This document shows, one piece after another, positions 33,582-45,433 of a stretch of DNA of 64,000 bases (position 1 is its first letter; every line of letters begins with the position of its first letter). Source of the stretch: Pleurodeles waltl. Taxonomy: Eukaryota; Chordata; Amphibia; Caudata; Salamandridae. Position numbers and translations under genes: made by a program. The stretch is from positions 1,197,748,691-1,197,812,690 of the forward strand of contig NC_090445.1 in assembly GCF_031143425.1 (NCBI RefSeq). The letters are read 5' to 3'. The notes below the pieces were generated by a model. The model was given only the letters and a program-made list of their open reading frames with translations, searched no databases and had not been told where the DNA came from.

Positions 33582-35043
33582 ATGGAGGACTCTGGCAGGA
33601 AGAGAAACCTGAAGTTTTCAGAAAAGGAGCTGGAGGTGCTGACAGATGAATGCTGCCAGCACCATGACCAGCTATTCGGAAGGGCTGCCCTGAGTGTGCC
33701 AGAGATTGAAAAAAGGCGGATCTGGAATGACATCCAGGAGAAGGTCAATGCCATGGGGTGAGCCACAGGAGCATAGATGAAATCAAAAAGAGATGGTATG
33801 ACCTGCGTTCCCGGACCAAGGAGAGGGTGGCAGAGCGCCTCCGGGAGATGAGGGGCACAGGAGGAGGCCCATCCACCGTCCCACCACCCACACCCATGGA
33901 GGAACTTGTGGAACAGACCCTTGAGTCTGAGGCAGTGGCTGGAATGGGAGAGCTGGACACTTCAGCGCCAGGAACATCAACAAGTGAGTACCATGAAACA
34001 TGCATGTACACCCATATCTGCCATACCCCCACCCACCCAGTACACAGCAGCATGCACAACCAAATTAGCTCCATTCCAGCCTTGCAACCACCAGAAAGGT
34101 GCATTATGGGCAATCTAGTTCAGCAGTCAGCTGATAGGCAACAGTTTATTAGGAGGCATACAACAGATGTTAGATACTGACAGTGTGTTCCCTATGTCCC
34201 ACAGGTCTCCCACAAGACATCCCACCAGCCAGTCTGTCCAGGGTGCAGAGAGCAGCCAATAGGCAGCGCAGGGGTCAGAAGCAGCCACTACAGGGGCCAG
34301 CACCACCCAACCACAGTCCCCTCCACCTGCACCAATGGACATTGGGGAGATCGACACAGCACCCGGTCCCAGCTACAGTGCCATACAGCAGGACCCTGAT
34401 GCTCCACCGCGTCGCAGACGCCGAGTTCATGTCCCTGCAGTGTCCCAGGAGGATGTAGGTGACTTTTCCATGTCTGCCGCGGAGGCAGCCCTCATCAGTG
34501 GTCAGCGCCTGCAAACAAGGCAGATGAGGGTAATATCAGGGGCAATTCAACGAGTGGAGCAGAATTTCACTACAGGGCTGGCACAGGTGCACACAGAGTT
34601 CCAACGCCTGAATAATAATGTCGGTGACCTTGCACTCTCCATCCGTCAACTCGTAACTGAACAGTGTCAGAGAGAGAGAGATTGCAAGGCGCCGTGAGCG
34701 GCATCTCATACACCGGTTGGACCGCATGGCTGCATCAATCGTCTGCCTGGCAGTCAACACAACAGGGCTGTCACGCCGTACAGTCAGTTTGCAGGTTGAC
34801 TTGGGCCACTTTGCAGGGGATGTGGCTCGGGGACTGGGTCGGATTAGCCACGCTGTGGACATGATGGAGGCAAGACAGGTGGCTAGGGGCATGGCAGACA
34901 CACCTCAAGATAGTGAGGAGGGCTCCACCGTCAGTAGTGCATCTGCCATGGACACAAGGGTATTGAGGAGTGGCAGTGCACGTCAGGGATCTGCTGACAC
35001 TCCAAGCACTAGCCATGCTGGTCGTCCCAGGCGGAGGAGTTGA
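33582..35043 (+). pseudogene. Myb/SANT-like protein of Hb-D
   Basis: Exon 1 starts at 33582 (MEDSGRKRNLKFSEKELEVL). The Myb/SANT-like domain reads through IEKRRIWNDIQEKVNAMG and then loses one base (about 33737) before the closing SIDEIKKRWYDLRSRTK. A donor (GTGAGTACC at 33984) and an acceptor (CCCACAG at 34204) delimit an intron. Exon 2 has a TAG near 34260, an acidic MDIGEIDTAPG part, helical segments (about 34500-34660) and a frame slip in a GA repeat near 34675. It then runs RRRERHLIHRLDRMAASIV to a basic end (GRPRRRS) at 35043. It would be the DNA-binding partner of the Hb-D transposase. Confidence 0.7.
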
Positions 35044-35138
35044 GCCTATGCACTGCTTGACACTTGAGGTACATGAGGTGAATGTGTCCTCATTGCAGGT
35101 GGACATTTACAGCCCCTTCCCAAAAGTCCACTTCCACA

Positions 35139-36403
35139 TTACTTAGGTTTACTTAAAAAAAGTTCTTGTTTGTTCCACTTCACAACTGGGCTCTTTGTGT
35201 GTGACATTAGTGTGTGTGGTGACAGTTTGCATGTACCTCCCAAAGTATTGGTTTGCAATGTCTCCCGTCTCTGTCTGCCTTTATTTGCAATGCTTCTATC
35301 CCCATGATGGTGATGTGGTAGCTCTTGCTCATCATCCTCCAAATCTGGGTCTTCAGGGGTGAGATGTAGCCCACGTCTGGTGGCAATGTTGTGCAGTATA
35401 GCGCATGCGCCAACTATCTTGAATGCTGTTATTGGGGCATACTGGAGCGCACCTCCACTTCTGTGGAGGCATCGGAATCTTGCCTTCAACAGTCCAAATG
35501 TCCTCTCTATGACATTTCGGGTCCTCCTATGTGCACTGTTGTATCGCCTCTCATTCTCATTGCTGGGTGTTAAGTACGGGGTAAGTATCCATGGACATAG
35601 CGCATATGCACTGTCACCTGTTTAGCAAAAATAAGCAATGTTAGCAGGGCATGGATGGTTTCAACAGTGACCTGTGTGTATGGCTCCAGGGTGTATTCAG
35701 CAATACCTAATAGATATCCGTCTCCAAACTCCCCACGTTCTAGGCGTTGGTGTATCCCACTGTGCCTGAAAATGTAAGAGTCATGTGTACTCCCTGGAAA
35801 TTTGGCTACCATGTCAGTGATGACATAATGGACGTCACATACCACCTGGATGTTCAGTGAGTGGGTACACTTCCAGTTGCGGAACAGATATTCCAGATTT
35901 GCAGGAGGGCATATTTGTATATGTGTCCCGTCTACACACCCTATTACATGTGGGAAGTTGGCAATCCTGTAGAATTCCAACTTGGTGCTATTTATTTCTG
36001 CCTCATTCCTGGGTAGGTATATGTATCTGGACATGTGTGTGAGTAGGGCATCTAAGAAACATCTAAAGAACCGTGAGAGTGCACTTTGGGATACCCCACC
36101 TGCCACAGCAATGACCCCCTGATAGCTACCCGAGTCCAAGAGGTGCAGTGAGCATAGCACTTGCACATGTGTGGGGATGGCGCTGCCGCGCACAGTCTGG
36201 CGTTGCAGCTGCGGATTTAGTAGATCTATTAATTCTAATATTGCTGCACTGCTAAGTCTGTATTTATCATTTATCTCCTCCTCAGTTTGTTGGAAAAGTG
36301 TCTGCCTGGTTCTGTATATCCTCTCCTGTCTCTGGCTCCTCCTCCTCCTCTGCTGTGCGGCGTGGACTCTCCTCCTCCTTGCTATCACATATGTCTCTGC
36401 CAT
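35139..36403 (-). CDS. Harbinger DDE transposase (Hb-D, intact with one intron)
   Basis: Exon A is 36403-35707 and exon B is 35617-35139. An 89-bp intron (35618-35706, GTATTG...AAACAG) is removed, giving 391 residues with no stop. The N-terminus is Arg-rich (ARRRRVHAAQQRRRRSQRQE), a likely nuclear signal. Catalytic residues are Asp158 (CVDGTHI), Asp234 (GDSAYA) and Glu270 (NVIERTFG), with 35 residues between the last two. A helix-turn-helix-like GGVSQSALSRFFRCFLDAL precedes them. The family length is normal. The intron interrupts the Gly codon just before Asp234, exactly as in Hb-B and Hb-E. Confidence 0.88.
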
Positions 36404-36499
36404 CTTGAGTAACCCAGGTGCCTTCTGGGTCTCCTTTTATACTTTGGTTCTGGTTACCACCTGCTCTGAGTTAGTGGTAAATTGGGTGTGCAAAATGGG

Positions 36500-36725
36500 C
36501 TTTTTGCGACTAGTCGCAATTTGCGAGTGGCTTTATCATATGGTTTGTGACTTGCAAATTGCAACATCCTATTTGTGGGTCGCACTATGGGGTCGCAAAT
36601 TTTGCGAGTCGGTAATGGCTTGCGTCGCAATTTGCGATTCAAAAATGGGGTTTTTGCATCCCATTTCTGATTTTGTGGGGTCGCAAATTGCGATTCGGGC
36701 CATTTGCGACTCGCAAATTTTTGCT
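36500..36725 (-). repeat. Right subterminal motif array of Hb-D
   Basis: Copies of 'ttgcgactcgcaa'-like sequence in both orientations, mirroring 33216-33440. Confidence 0.7.
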
Positions 36726-36740
36726 ACATCTGGCCCTTAA

Positions 36741-37921
36741 TGATGAAGATGGTGCTGTTCATTGCCCTTATTAAAATTGTTGTTGTATAATGTTTCTCTC
36801 TGTCACACCCTTTCCAGACTCTCATTTCCAATCCATTCATCAAACCCCCTAACCCTCCTCCTCCCAGGCTGTGTGATTTATTAAGGTGTGACTTATGAAT
36901 TTACACCGTATATCGATCAAACACTTGGTGGGGCGGTTGTGGTGAAAGTGACACCAACACACTGCGGGATCTTCTATTACCTGAACAATAGATCACACCA
37001 GCCCCTCTTACCCACCCACACATAAAATGAATCAATAATTTAGATATATAACATAATTTGTCATCATCATCATTCAGGTCTTGTGTTGCGTAAACGCTTA
37101 ACCTTGTCAACTCCTAACTCTGAGTCCACTTCTCCTGACATGATAATTTTGTAAGTTTAGTGTGAATACTAGCTCACCATTGTCCAGAAGAAGTTACTAT
37201 TGCTAATTGTTGTTATAATATCAGGTCTGTCATGGTGGTTGTCGGGTCTCAGTCTTTTTACAGTTATGATATAAATATAACCCACTAACTCTGTGTTTCC
37301 TTACAGCTTAGTTGCCTGTGATGGATAAACCTTTTGAATAGTCCTACAGTTGGAGTTCACCTGGGTGGGAGTGGAGTGAGTCTTTGCTTGTGATGCCTTC
37401 CCTGTTTATTGTGCTAGCTTGCTACTACTACCACCACCATCAAGAAGGCACCTTGGGAAACCCTGCAGTAAGGTTATGGAAGATTGGAAGAGGTAGCAGC
37501 CATTGCTTCAACGATTTAGGTAGGAGAACTATGGAGAAAAGTGACCTAGTTTAGTTAGTAACTAACTTCTACTGAAGGTTCAGAATGAAATGCTGTTTAT
37601 CTAAGTTGTTGTAGGCAATATAGGCATAGGCAACGGAAGCATAACCCCCTAGCGAGCAATATAATTACAGAGGGTAGTAGGACAAGGGTATAAATAACTG
37701 GTATACACTTTGATAAGCAGATAAAAAAACCAGGTTGAGCTAAGAGGCAGCAATGGGAAGTAAAAGTAAAACACAATTTTAGGCATAAAGTAACAGAATA
37801 TTAACAGTATAAATAAAACCCACCCTCTCAACCCACAACAGACCCATCCCTTTCCCTAAAAAAAATCACTGCGTCCCAAACCAATGTTAAAAATGTCCAA
37901 AGAAAAGTCTAACACAATGTC
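36741..37921. other. Unclassified DNA
   Basis: No open frame or repeat that I recognise. It is the flank of Hb-D and may belong to the older element represented at 37922-39639. Confidence 0.4.
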
Positions 37922-38078
37922 CTATTCCCTTCTCAATTCACATCCTTTCCACCCACAACAAAAGTCCCTCTCACTAAAGTAACAAATCAAACAAGGGCTT
38001 AAGAGGGCATGATTTATGCTGGTCTGAAGGTTTCCCAACTCCTGGTGATGGTTTGCCACCTCCTGGCTAAGCAGTGCC

Positions 38079-38097
38079 ATCTCTTGAAGCAAGAGGT
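38079..38097 (+). repeat. L1 target-site duplication (left copy)
   Basis: The 19-bp 'atctcttgaagcaagaggt' is repeated exactly at 39317-39335. Confidence 0.9.
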
Positions 38098-39316
38098 ACA
38101 ATAAGTTGAAATCGTTTGAGACCCTTAGAGCACAATATGACACACCGGCGAAACACTTTTTAACTTACGGGACTATAAGGGCTAGGATAGGCAACCACTG
38201 GCGAACAAAAAAATTCTGAACCATCAGCGCAGGGTATGTGCACGTATCTGGCATCCCCAACTCCCAAGACTAGGGTTATTTCTAATTTATATACATTGAT
38301 TAGAACAGATAATACAGCCCCCTTCCATACCTGAAACAACAATGGGAAAAAACCTTTAACAGAGATATCTCTGAAACAGAATGGGAACGTACACTACAGA
38401 ACTTACCTAAAGCATCGCGGAATGCCAGATTTAAACTGATCAATTTCTATGTCTTACATCAAGCCTACCTTACACCCGCCAGTATTAACAAATACTTCAA
38501 CAAAACCGCATAGTGCTGTCCAAGATGTAAGACAATAGATGCAGAATTCAACCACATGTTTTGGGAATGCCAGACACTGACATCTTATTGGTCTGAGATT
38601 TGTCAAAAATTATCCCAGATACTAGGTAGGACTGTGTCATGTTCAATTGACACCTGCGTCTTGCACACATTTACACATTCTGCTCAACATAAAGCCTCAG
38701 ACAGATTCCTAGACCTAGAAATAGCCAGCAACTGGAAAAACCCAGGGGCCCTAAACTGACAAGCTGGAAAAATGAACTACTTAGGTGGGCTGCTGCTGAA
38801 GGCACTTTGCTACAAAAAGAAGCCAGAACCGGGATCAGACCTCCTGAAGTATCAGCTAACTGGGAACTAATAATGGATTCACTAAAAACCGAACTAACCA
38901 TACAGCACCCCCCCAACACTCCATAATAACACCCAAGTTGCCTATACAAATACACCAGAGCATTCAGCCATCAAAAACAAAACATAGCTTTCACACAGAC
39001 AAATTCAGCAGACCCCTACACATGCAAACTACCCCCAGAGACACAATTAAATTAATTGAAAGTCTCCAACTTTCCTATATGCAGAAGTGCTATCATTGAA
39101 TAAGCATTTGGACCAAGGGGTTAGGGTGGGAAGCGGGAGGGGGGTAGTTGGATTTCGATAATACCAAATAAATCATGTTCATTAAAATTGAATCTCTACC
39201 AGTTTAAGCGCGCAAATAAATAAAACGAATGTGATATACAGAAAGATGGAGAAGAAGAAAACACAATGTAAACTGTTTTGAATTATGTATAAAATCAATA
39301 AAATTTGGTTTTAAAA
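38098..39316 (+). mobile_element. 5'-truncated L1 insertion with 19-bp TSD
   Basis: The body encodes the degraded C-terminal part of L1 ORF2, including the Cys-rich region ending FNHMFWECQTLTSYWSEICQ. It ends with 'ataaaatcaataaaatttgg' and a short A tail before the right TSD. Only about 1.2 kb of the 3' end is present, as expected from incomplete reverse transcription. It carries stops, so the insertion is old. Confidence 0.88.
38556..38875 (+). pseudogene. L1 ORF2 C-terminal remnant
   Basis: Open for 67 codons (38556-38759) with the Cys-rich segment MFWECQTLTSYW and SQHKASDRFLDLEIA-like text, then a frame change to a stretch including LRWAAAEGTLLQKEARTG. Part of the truncated L1 described separately. 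No catalytic domain is present. Confidence 0.6.
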
Positions 39317-39335
39317 ATCTCTTGAAGCAAGAGGT
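39317..39335 (+). repeat. L1 target-site duplication (right copy)
   Basis: Matches 38079-38097 exactly. Confidence 0.9.
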
Positions 39336-39831
39336 GTTGGAAGCGGTTGGGGCGGCAGTGGGGGTTTAGGCAGATCCCAGCTGATGTAGGCGCCTGCAAT
39401 ATTGTGGCTGGGATGGATGCATTGGTGGCTGGCTGGAGGAATTGGGCGCGCAGGGCAGTGGCAGATGCGTCTGCCTCCTCCAGAGCCACCAGCCGATGAC
39501 ATTTGGTGTGGATGGCCTCCATCCAGTACAGCCACAGCCGGGCTATCTCCTGCTGAGATGGTGGTGGACCAGCATGAGTAGCTATGTCAAGAAAGGAAAA
39601 AAATATATATATATGAATTGTAGACAATATTCTCTGCAAACACTTGTTTATATAGTGGTACAGTAACAGTACATTGCTGGTCCCCTAGGGCCACTAGAAA
39701 TTTTGATGTGATTAGTCACAGGGCCATGTTTTACCCACACATGGCTGCAAGGAATTAAACCACCAGATTAAAATTAAGTGATTTTTTCTTTCAAACGATT
39801 TCCTAGTTAAAAAAAAAAAAGCAGACACTTT

Positions 39832-40435
39832 GGGCCTCATTATGAACAAGGCGGTCCAGACCGCCATGCCGGCGGCGGAAATTACTGCCACCAGCATGGC
39901 GGTCTGGACCGCCATATAATAAACAGGGGAAGACTGCCACAGGCAGCCCTCCACCACCGCCAGGCTTCTGCCAACATGCAGCCTGACGGATGCGTATTTA
40001 TCTATCCAACAGGGCGGCGCTGCCCTGCTCCTCCAGCCTTTCCCTGGCGGTTTCCCCTGCCAGGGAAAGGCTGGCAGAAGGGGTGCTCCGTGGTCCCCCT
40101 GGGGGACCCTGCACTGCCCATGCACTTGACATGGGCAGTGCGCAGGGGCCTGCATGCGCAGCCCCGTCGCACAGGTCACTGCCCGATTTATGGGCAGTGA
40201 TATGCACGACAGGTGCTGCTGCACCCACAGCACTGCAGTATTGACGACGGCTCCATGTGGAGCCTTCGGCAATGTCCAGGCCCAGCATTCCACTGGGCCG
40301 GCTGGAGGAAACACTGTTTCAGCCCAGTGGAATGTTGGTAATACGGCCAGCAGGGTCTTCAACGGGCTGGAGGTCTGTGTTCAGACCGCCAGCATGAACA
40401 CGGCAGGGATTCCCGCCATGTTCATAATGACCACC
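39832..40435. mobile_element. Harbinger-like MITE 1 (604 bp)
   Basis: The ends GGGCCTCATTATGAACA and the complement of GGTGGTCATTATGAACA are related to the Hb-C and Hb-E ends, and TTT flanks both sides (39829-39831, 40436-40438). There is no coding capacity. The interior is a chain of palindromes, for example 40033-40074, 40092-40108 and 40112-40140, with GGCGGT/ACCGCC motifs near both ends. It would need a transposase supplied by an Hb element. Confidence 0.82.
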
Positions 40436-40522
40436 TTTGTGTGTAAGAAGAAAAAAAAATACCTCTCATTGATGAGTAAGGCATTATGTACTATGTTGCA
40501 CAAGTATTCTTGTTGTGGTAAA

Positions 40523-42000
40523 TTAATAGAGGCATGCTAGCGCGTTTATCCATAACAGAAGGGGGGCAATATCTATCAAATCTGTAATGTAGCCGATTCC
40601 CAGCTCCTCATGGCATATAATATTCGCTACATTCTTGGGTACCATAAGTAGCCGGTGAAGACATTTATTCTCTGCCCGTTGTAATATACTTGAACTGGTA
40701 TATCCCCAGAGGCCACCCCCATAAATCGCCGCCAAGACACATTTGGATTTATGAAGCGTGATGATCTGATGAACCGGTCTATGCCCCAATCTACGGGCAA
40801 AGCGAAAGATTGCTTCAGCATTTCTTTCCATTTGTTGAAGCTGAAAATTCTAATGGAATTTCCATGACAGAGAGGAACTTAGGTACAAACCTAAGTAGCA
40901 AAAGTCTTTTACCTTTATTAAGGTGTTCCCCCCCATTGTAAAACTTTTAGTGCGTGTGTTTTTAGTACCGCAAATCATAACATGCGACTTTTAAAAATTA
41001 ACTTTCAAATCAAGGTCTTGTGTGTGCGTTAAAAAAAGGTCCAAGAGGGTCTGTAGGCCATTGGCCGTGCAGGCAATTAAAACGGCGTTGTCAGCATACA
41101 ATAAAATCGGCAATTGCCTAAAACCCATCCTTGGAAAATCCTTACCATTTTGAGCTAAGTAGCTGTACAAGCCATTTATGTACAACAGAAATAAGAAAGG
41201 TGCCAAAGTGCAGCCCTGTCTAACACCCCGATTAGATGCAAGGGGGTGGGATCTTTCGCCATGTTGTCCAAACTGAATTGTAATAGTAAGGTCAGTATAT
41301 AAACGTTTGATCAGATACAACAAATCTTGCTCAACCCCCATTATGTCCATTATTTCCCACAGTTTTACTCTATTCACCATATCAAATGCACTGGACAGGT
41401 CTATAAAGGCTAGGTGGATAGATTCCCTTTTTGCAATAACATATTTTCTAAGGATAAGGTGTAGGTTTAGGGCCTGATCCACTGTGCCTAATCCAGGCCT
41501 AAACCCATATTGAATTGGCGATAGAATGTTTGTCCTTGCCACCCACTCCTCAAGCCAATTCAAAATAACACTCCCCAGAATCTTTGCAGTGGAGTCAATG
41601 AGAGTAATGGGTCTATAGCAAAAGGGGTCAAGCCTAGTGCCCTTTTTGAATATCGGGACAATTATTGCCGTTAGCCATGAGGAAGGGATAGAACTTTGAA
41701 TAGCGCTGTTCGGAATGTTTGTGATTAACGGAACCCACAAGTCGGGTAAAGATTTGAATAAATCCGCTGGAACCCCATCGGGGCCAGGAGTCCTTAATTT
41801 CATTGTATTTATTGCTGTAGTGATCTCATGTGTCTCAAGTAAAATTCCACTCTTAATTGGAATGGAAGTAGCCGGACATGAGGGGCCACATATCTCCGCA
41901 CCATGATTAGTGTTATTTGCGGACTGAAATACGGATGAAAAATGTTCTGCCCAGACCCCCTCTGGTATCAGACAGTCTTCCTCCCTATTATGCTTTGCAA
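40523..42000 (-). pseudogene. Non-LTR retrotransposon reverse transcriptase (minus strand)
   Basis: The best frame (41803-40991) runs from TPGPDGVPADLFK through IIVPIFKKGTRLDP, YRPITLIDS, FIDLSSAFDMVNR and GVRQGCTLAPFLFLL to LLYADNAVLIAC. That is the full motif order of a LINE reverse transcriptase. The catalytic YADD reads YADN, so the enzyme is inactive. Upstream, 41820-42000 continues the endonuclease-RT linker. Downstream (40831-40523) a second frame gives the thumb and C-terminal part (RFARRLGHRPVHQIITLHK). A LINE related to the fragment at 56880-58630; the exact clade is unclear (L1 is less likely). Confidence 0.78.
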
Positions 42001-43392
42001 CAAATTATGTTTCCTTCTCACCCCTCTTTGATCGGCCAACTCAGTCTCTGTTTTCAGCTACATAAAGACAGGCAAAGAGAACGCTAAGTTGTGGATACTA
42101 TTACTACCACTATATTAGTGACAGGACAGAGGAGTTTGGATGACTTAACCAGTTCAAGAGAACAAAGATGAGTATCATTATGTAGCACCGAGCACCTGGC
42201 TAGCTCAAGCTGGATTATATAATATTAATAATCTAAACTTAACTTCTGAGTGTGAACAGCATGCTATTTGAAAAAAAACAGCATTCTAGAACTCAAAATA
42301 AATAATTATAGAGTCCCGAAATCTCGAATCCCAGCAGGCCTTGTTCCCTATCGAGTACGTTGGCCCAGCAGTGTGTCAGCTGCTTCATGGTGTGCGAGAC
42401 CCCAGTGTTCTGATGCACATATTTGCTCACTCAACCCCCGCTCTGCCCCACAGCAGCAGATGCTCACGCAGGGTGTACCCTATTCTAGGCCAACCGCCTG
42501 CTGCCAGCATGGAGGGGAGATGACATTGCACATAAAAAACAAGTGCGGCCACCTCCGTCTCAGACAAATGGGGCTAGGTGGCTCCAGCGACCACAAGGTG
42601 TGCAGTAGCCTGTATGTGCGCTTGCTGTCTGTCCCTGCTCCTCTGACTTGCCGCTCGGTAGGAATAGAAAGTAGAAATAAAGTAATAGAACAGAGAAGCA
42701 GAAAGGAATAACTAAGGAAGTAGAAAGTGAAAACAAAACAAAGTTCAAAAAGACATGGAAAAAGTTTTTTTTAAAAGTAAAATACACAAACACAAAGATA
42801 ACACTGATAAAAATAGGATAAATGAGGGGTTGATGAATGGGCTAAAGAGAAGGATGAAATAGATATTGAAGGGATACAAAATGTCAGGCCCAACACCCTG
42901 CAGAGAACAGAAGGCAGGTAAAACAAAATGGCTGTGCCCATGCGGACCATGTGGTGCTGTTTGCGCTCATTTTTAGCACAGAACGCGCTATTGGCTTGAA
43001 AAGGTAGAGCGAACGGGAGGATGAGCATGTTTCTGCACATTTGTGTTTTTTGGAACTCTGCTAAATTTCACGGACAAAATCTCTGCAAGTTCTCCCCATT
43101 CCTAGAAAAAATACTGACTGCAGTACAGACAGCTGTCATAAAGAAAAGACCACTGGTTCAAAGGAAATGCATATTGAGGTTATTAATGTTCCAGTCTTAG
43201 AGGCTGTCACAAAGGCCAGTATCTCAAAAGTGAAAGCCTTACATCCTAGATGGATACAGTGGGCTACTTTCCTGACAGCTACTGATGTAGATTATGTATT
43301 TGTCTCTATTTTACAAACACAATAATTTTTCCAACATGAACAAGAGTACCCCGTGCCCTGTAATATAATGCCTCTAGATCTAGAAATATACA
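42001..43392. other. Unclassified DNA
   Basis: No gene seen. A frame at 42268-42711 (147 codons) has no recognisable domain and low-complexity ends. GC-rich stretches near 42350-42650 alternate with purine-rich runs near 42700. Confidence 0.4.
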
Positions 43393-43625
43393 ACACTGTT
43401 TGGCGAGGAGGCAAGGAGACTACCTCAGGAATGACACCAGCCACAATCCCTGTAGGCCAGGAGGAGGTGCTACCTGCTTTAAACAGCAGTGGGGGGCCTG
43501 CGGACATGGGACACTGTTTGGCAAGCAGACAAGGAGACTACCTCAGGAACTACACCAACCACAATCCCTGTAGCCCAGGAAAAGGGTCCATCTGCTTAAA
43601 AAAAAAAAAGCAGCGGGAGACCCGC
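43393..43625 (+). repeat. Tandem duplication, about 118 bp, two units
   Basis: Both units (43393-43510 and 43511 onward) contain 'acactgtttggc', 'aaggagactacctcagga' and 'ccacaatccctgtag'. The second has diverged and ends in an A run. Confidence 0.75.
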
Positions 43626-44067
43626 TGGCGCATAACTCTTTGGCAAGAAGGCATCAGGAGTTTCACATGATGGGAAAACGGAAGGCAACAGCTCTGCCTG
43701 AACCTTTATCAGAGAAGGAGGGGGCTAGCTCAAAATCTGCTCAGGGAAAATCCTCCATCTAATCTTATTTATCATCTGCAGTGGGGGCACTCAATGAGGA
43801 GACTGTCAATGTTCAAGAGGAACATGCCTCACACACCCATGCTAGTCACAAGAGCACAGAGCAGATCAAAACTCCTCCCCCACTTAAAATGTTGTCTCAG
43901 TGGCCACTGCTGATGTCATGAGGGCATTATAGACATGGTTACCACTATTGATCTGTCACTAGAGGTATTACACAGGCTCAGGCGCTAATTCAATCGCTCT
44001 CTTTGAATTCAATTATGATACAGGAGCAGACCTCTCTGGATTTCCTACTACAGACCGGCAAGAGGAA
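43626..44067 (+). other. Possible L1 ORF1 N-terminal remnant
   Basis: A frame starting MMGKRKATALPEPLSEKEGA near 43668 and continuing with broken polar, Ser/Thr-rich text resembles the leader of an L1 ORF1. This is weak; no domain is complete. Confidence 0.3.
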
Positions 44068-44165
44068 CAAGCATTTGCAATGCAATAGGTCTCGCATTTG
44101 CTTGAGTTAGAGCTATTGGCATTCTTTGTAAATTCATAACTGGACTTTCCTTGCCACATAAATTG
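44068..44165 (+). repeat. Dispersed repeat R, copy 1 (5' part)
   Basis: 'aagcatttgcaatgcaat' and 'gagttagagctatt' are shared with copies at 45434 and 46045. Only the first 100 bp are similar here. Confidence 0.6.
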
Positions 44166-45433
44166 GTTAACCGCGCCTCATAATTTCGTCTTTTCCTGCC
44201 ATATAATTCCAGTGGCCCTGCTTGCAACTAAAGCAGTCCCATTTACTGTATTCCTCTATCTGCAGCAAAAAAATGTTGCCCTTTAGCATCCTAACTTAAA
44301 TCTGCCAATGCTAATTCCAATAGAATATCACTTTCACCACCTCATCAGAGTTGCTGGCTGGCTAACATAATTCCCAAAAAAAGACACAAGACAGCCACAG
44401 AGAAGAAATTAACTAGAAGGGTCACCCAAACACATCATCATAAGATATCCAGTGCCCACAATCCGACAGGTCTAATGAACAGCGCAGCAACACACTGAAC
44501 ACTCCTACTTGAAGTATGCCACCAGCAATATATTCATGTTTGCAGTCTACACTATAGGCACATACAACTGCAAGCCCAACACTCTTGTCATCCAAAGTAA
44601 TGGGGCAAAGCCAAGCACACCCTCTCCCCTGACAGCTCTGAAACCAGTAATACGCCAAACTACATTAAAAAGAAAAAAAAAATAGAGTGCAGTCTGTTGC
44701 CTTAACACCAGCCTCCAAATCACGAACAGGCAGGTCAAATACATCACAAAAATAATGTAACAACAGGTTTTCTACTGCAAAGGCACCAGGCAATTTTTAA
44801 ATTGCATTGGTAGGGTAAGTCTTATATTTTATCCTATTTCATTAAAAAGGATGCCAACTGCAGCATTTCGCTATCAGGATGTGCTACTGCTTGTATTTTT
44901 AATAGAAAAATGCACCATCGTATCGTCTCCTGTTGCGATTTCAGAATAACATTTACTGATCTGGGCAGAACTGCCTGTAGCGAGAGGCAGCACGTTTGCG
45001 GTTGCCTCTGTGCCTGGGACAGAATTCGGTGCCCACACCCCTTCCCTCGGCAATGACTGCCTGTTTGCACGAAAGTAAATATTGCTTTCACGGAGAGGCC
45101 TGCCCTGTTGAAAGAAACACCAGGGTGCGTGCATGCCTCTGAGGGAAGATCCCATCGTCTATGCTTAGCCCCCTGGCTTATTTTTACAGCGAATTCCAAG
45201 CTTATTGCAATCACCCAAGAATCCCTCCCTACGTGCAATCCGGCCATTCCACATTGTTCTAATGCAGAAGCAAGCACAAACAAAACAACCGGAGCACTGC
45301 AAGTAGAACCAGAAAATGAAATTGCAGTTTCCAGCTTTTAAAAAAGGCAGCCATGCCCAGATTACTAAAAAGACTCAGCACTGACTCAAATGAAAAAGGT
45401 CTGCATTGTCTGAGCCCTTTGCAGCCTCAAACA
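44166..45433. other. Unclassified DNA
   Basis: A 149-codon minus-strand frame (44834-45283) and a 93-codon frame overlap in this stretch. Neither has a recognisable domain, start context or splice support, so I do not call a gene. Confidence 0.4.

Larger units (their letters stand above)
33193..36736 (+). mobile_element. PIF/Harbinger transposon Hb-D (3.5 kb, separate family)
   Basis: The ends GGGCCAGATGT (33193) and ACATCTGGCCC (36736) are perfect inverted repeats, flanked by TTAA on both sides (33189-33192 and 36737-36740), which contains the usual TTA/TAA target. Inside are a plus-strand Myb-like gene and a convergent minus-strand transposase, the classic two-gene Harbinger layout. Both subterminal zones are packed with the palindromic motif TTGCGACTCGCAA. 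The transposase is open, but the Myb gene is broken, so it may be mobilised only with help. Confidence 0.88.
37922..39639 (-). pseudogene. Unrecognised minus-strand reading frame split by an L1
   Basis: With the L1 (38098-39316) and one TSD copy removed, the two minus-strand frames 39639-39317 and 38097-37922 join at LLLQE and continue with MALLSQEVANHHQELGNLQT. The combined frame has Ala/Gln-rich helical text (EIARLWLYWMEAIHTK, LVALEEADASATALRAQF) that resembles the helical C-terminal part of transposon Myb-like proteins, but this is only a resemblance. I do not recognise the family. The frame was open when the L1 landed or soon before. Confidence 0.4.

Noticed and set aside
42268..42711. 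147-codon plus-strand frame
   Set aside because: No recognisable domain and low-complexity end; likely chance.
44834..45283. 149-codon minus-strand frame as a possible host exon
   Set aside because: No domain, no splice sites at sensible places, and the flanks are repeats.
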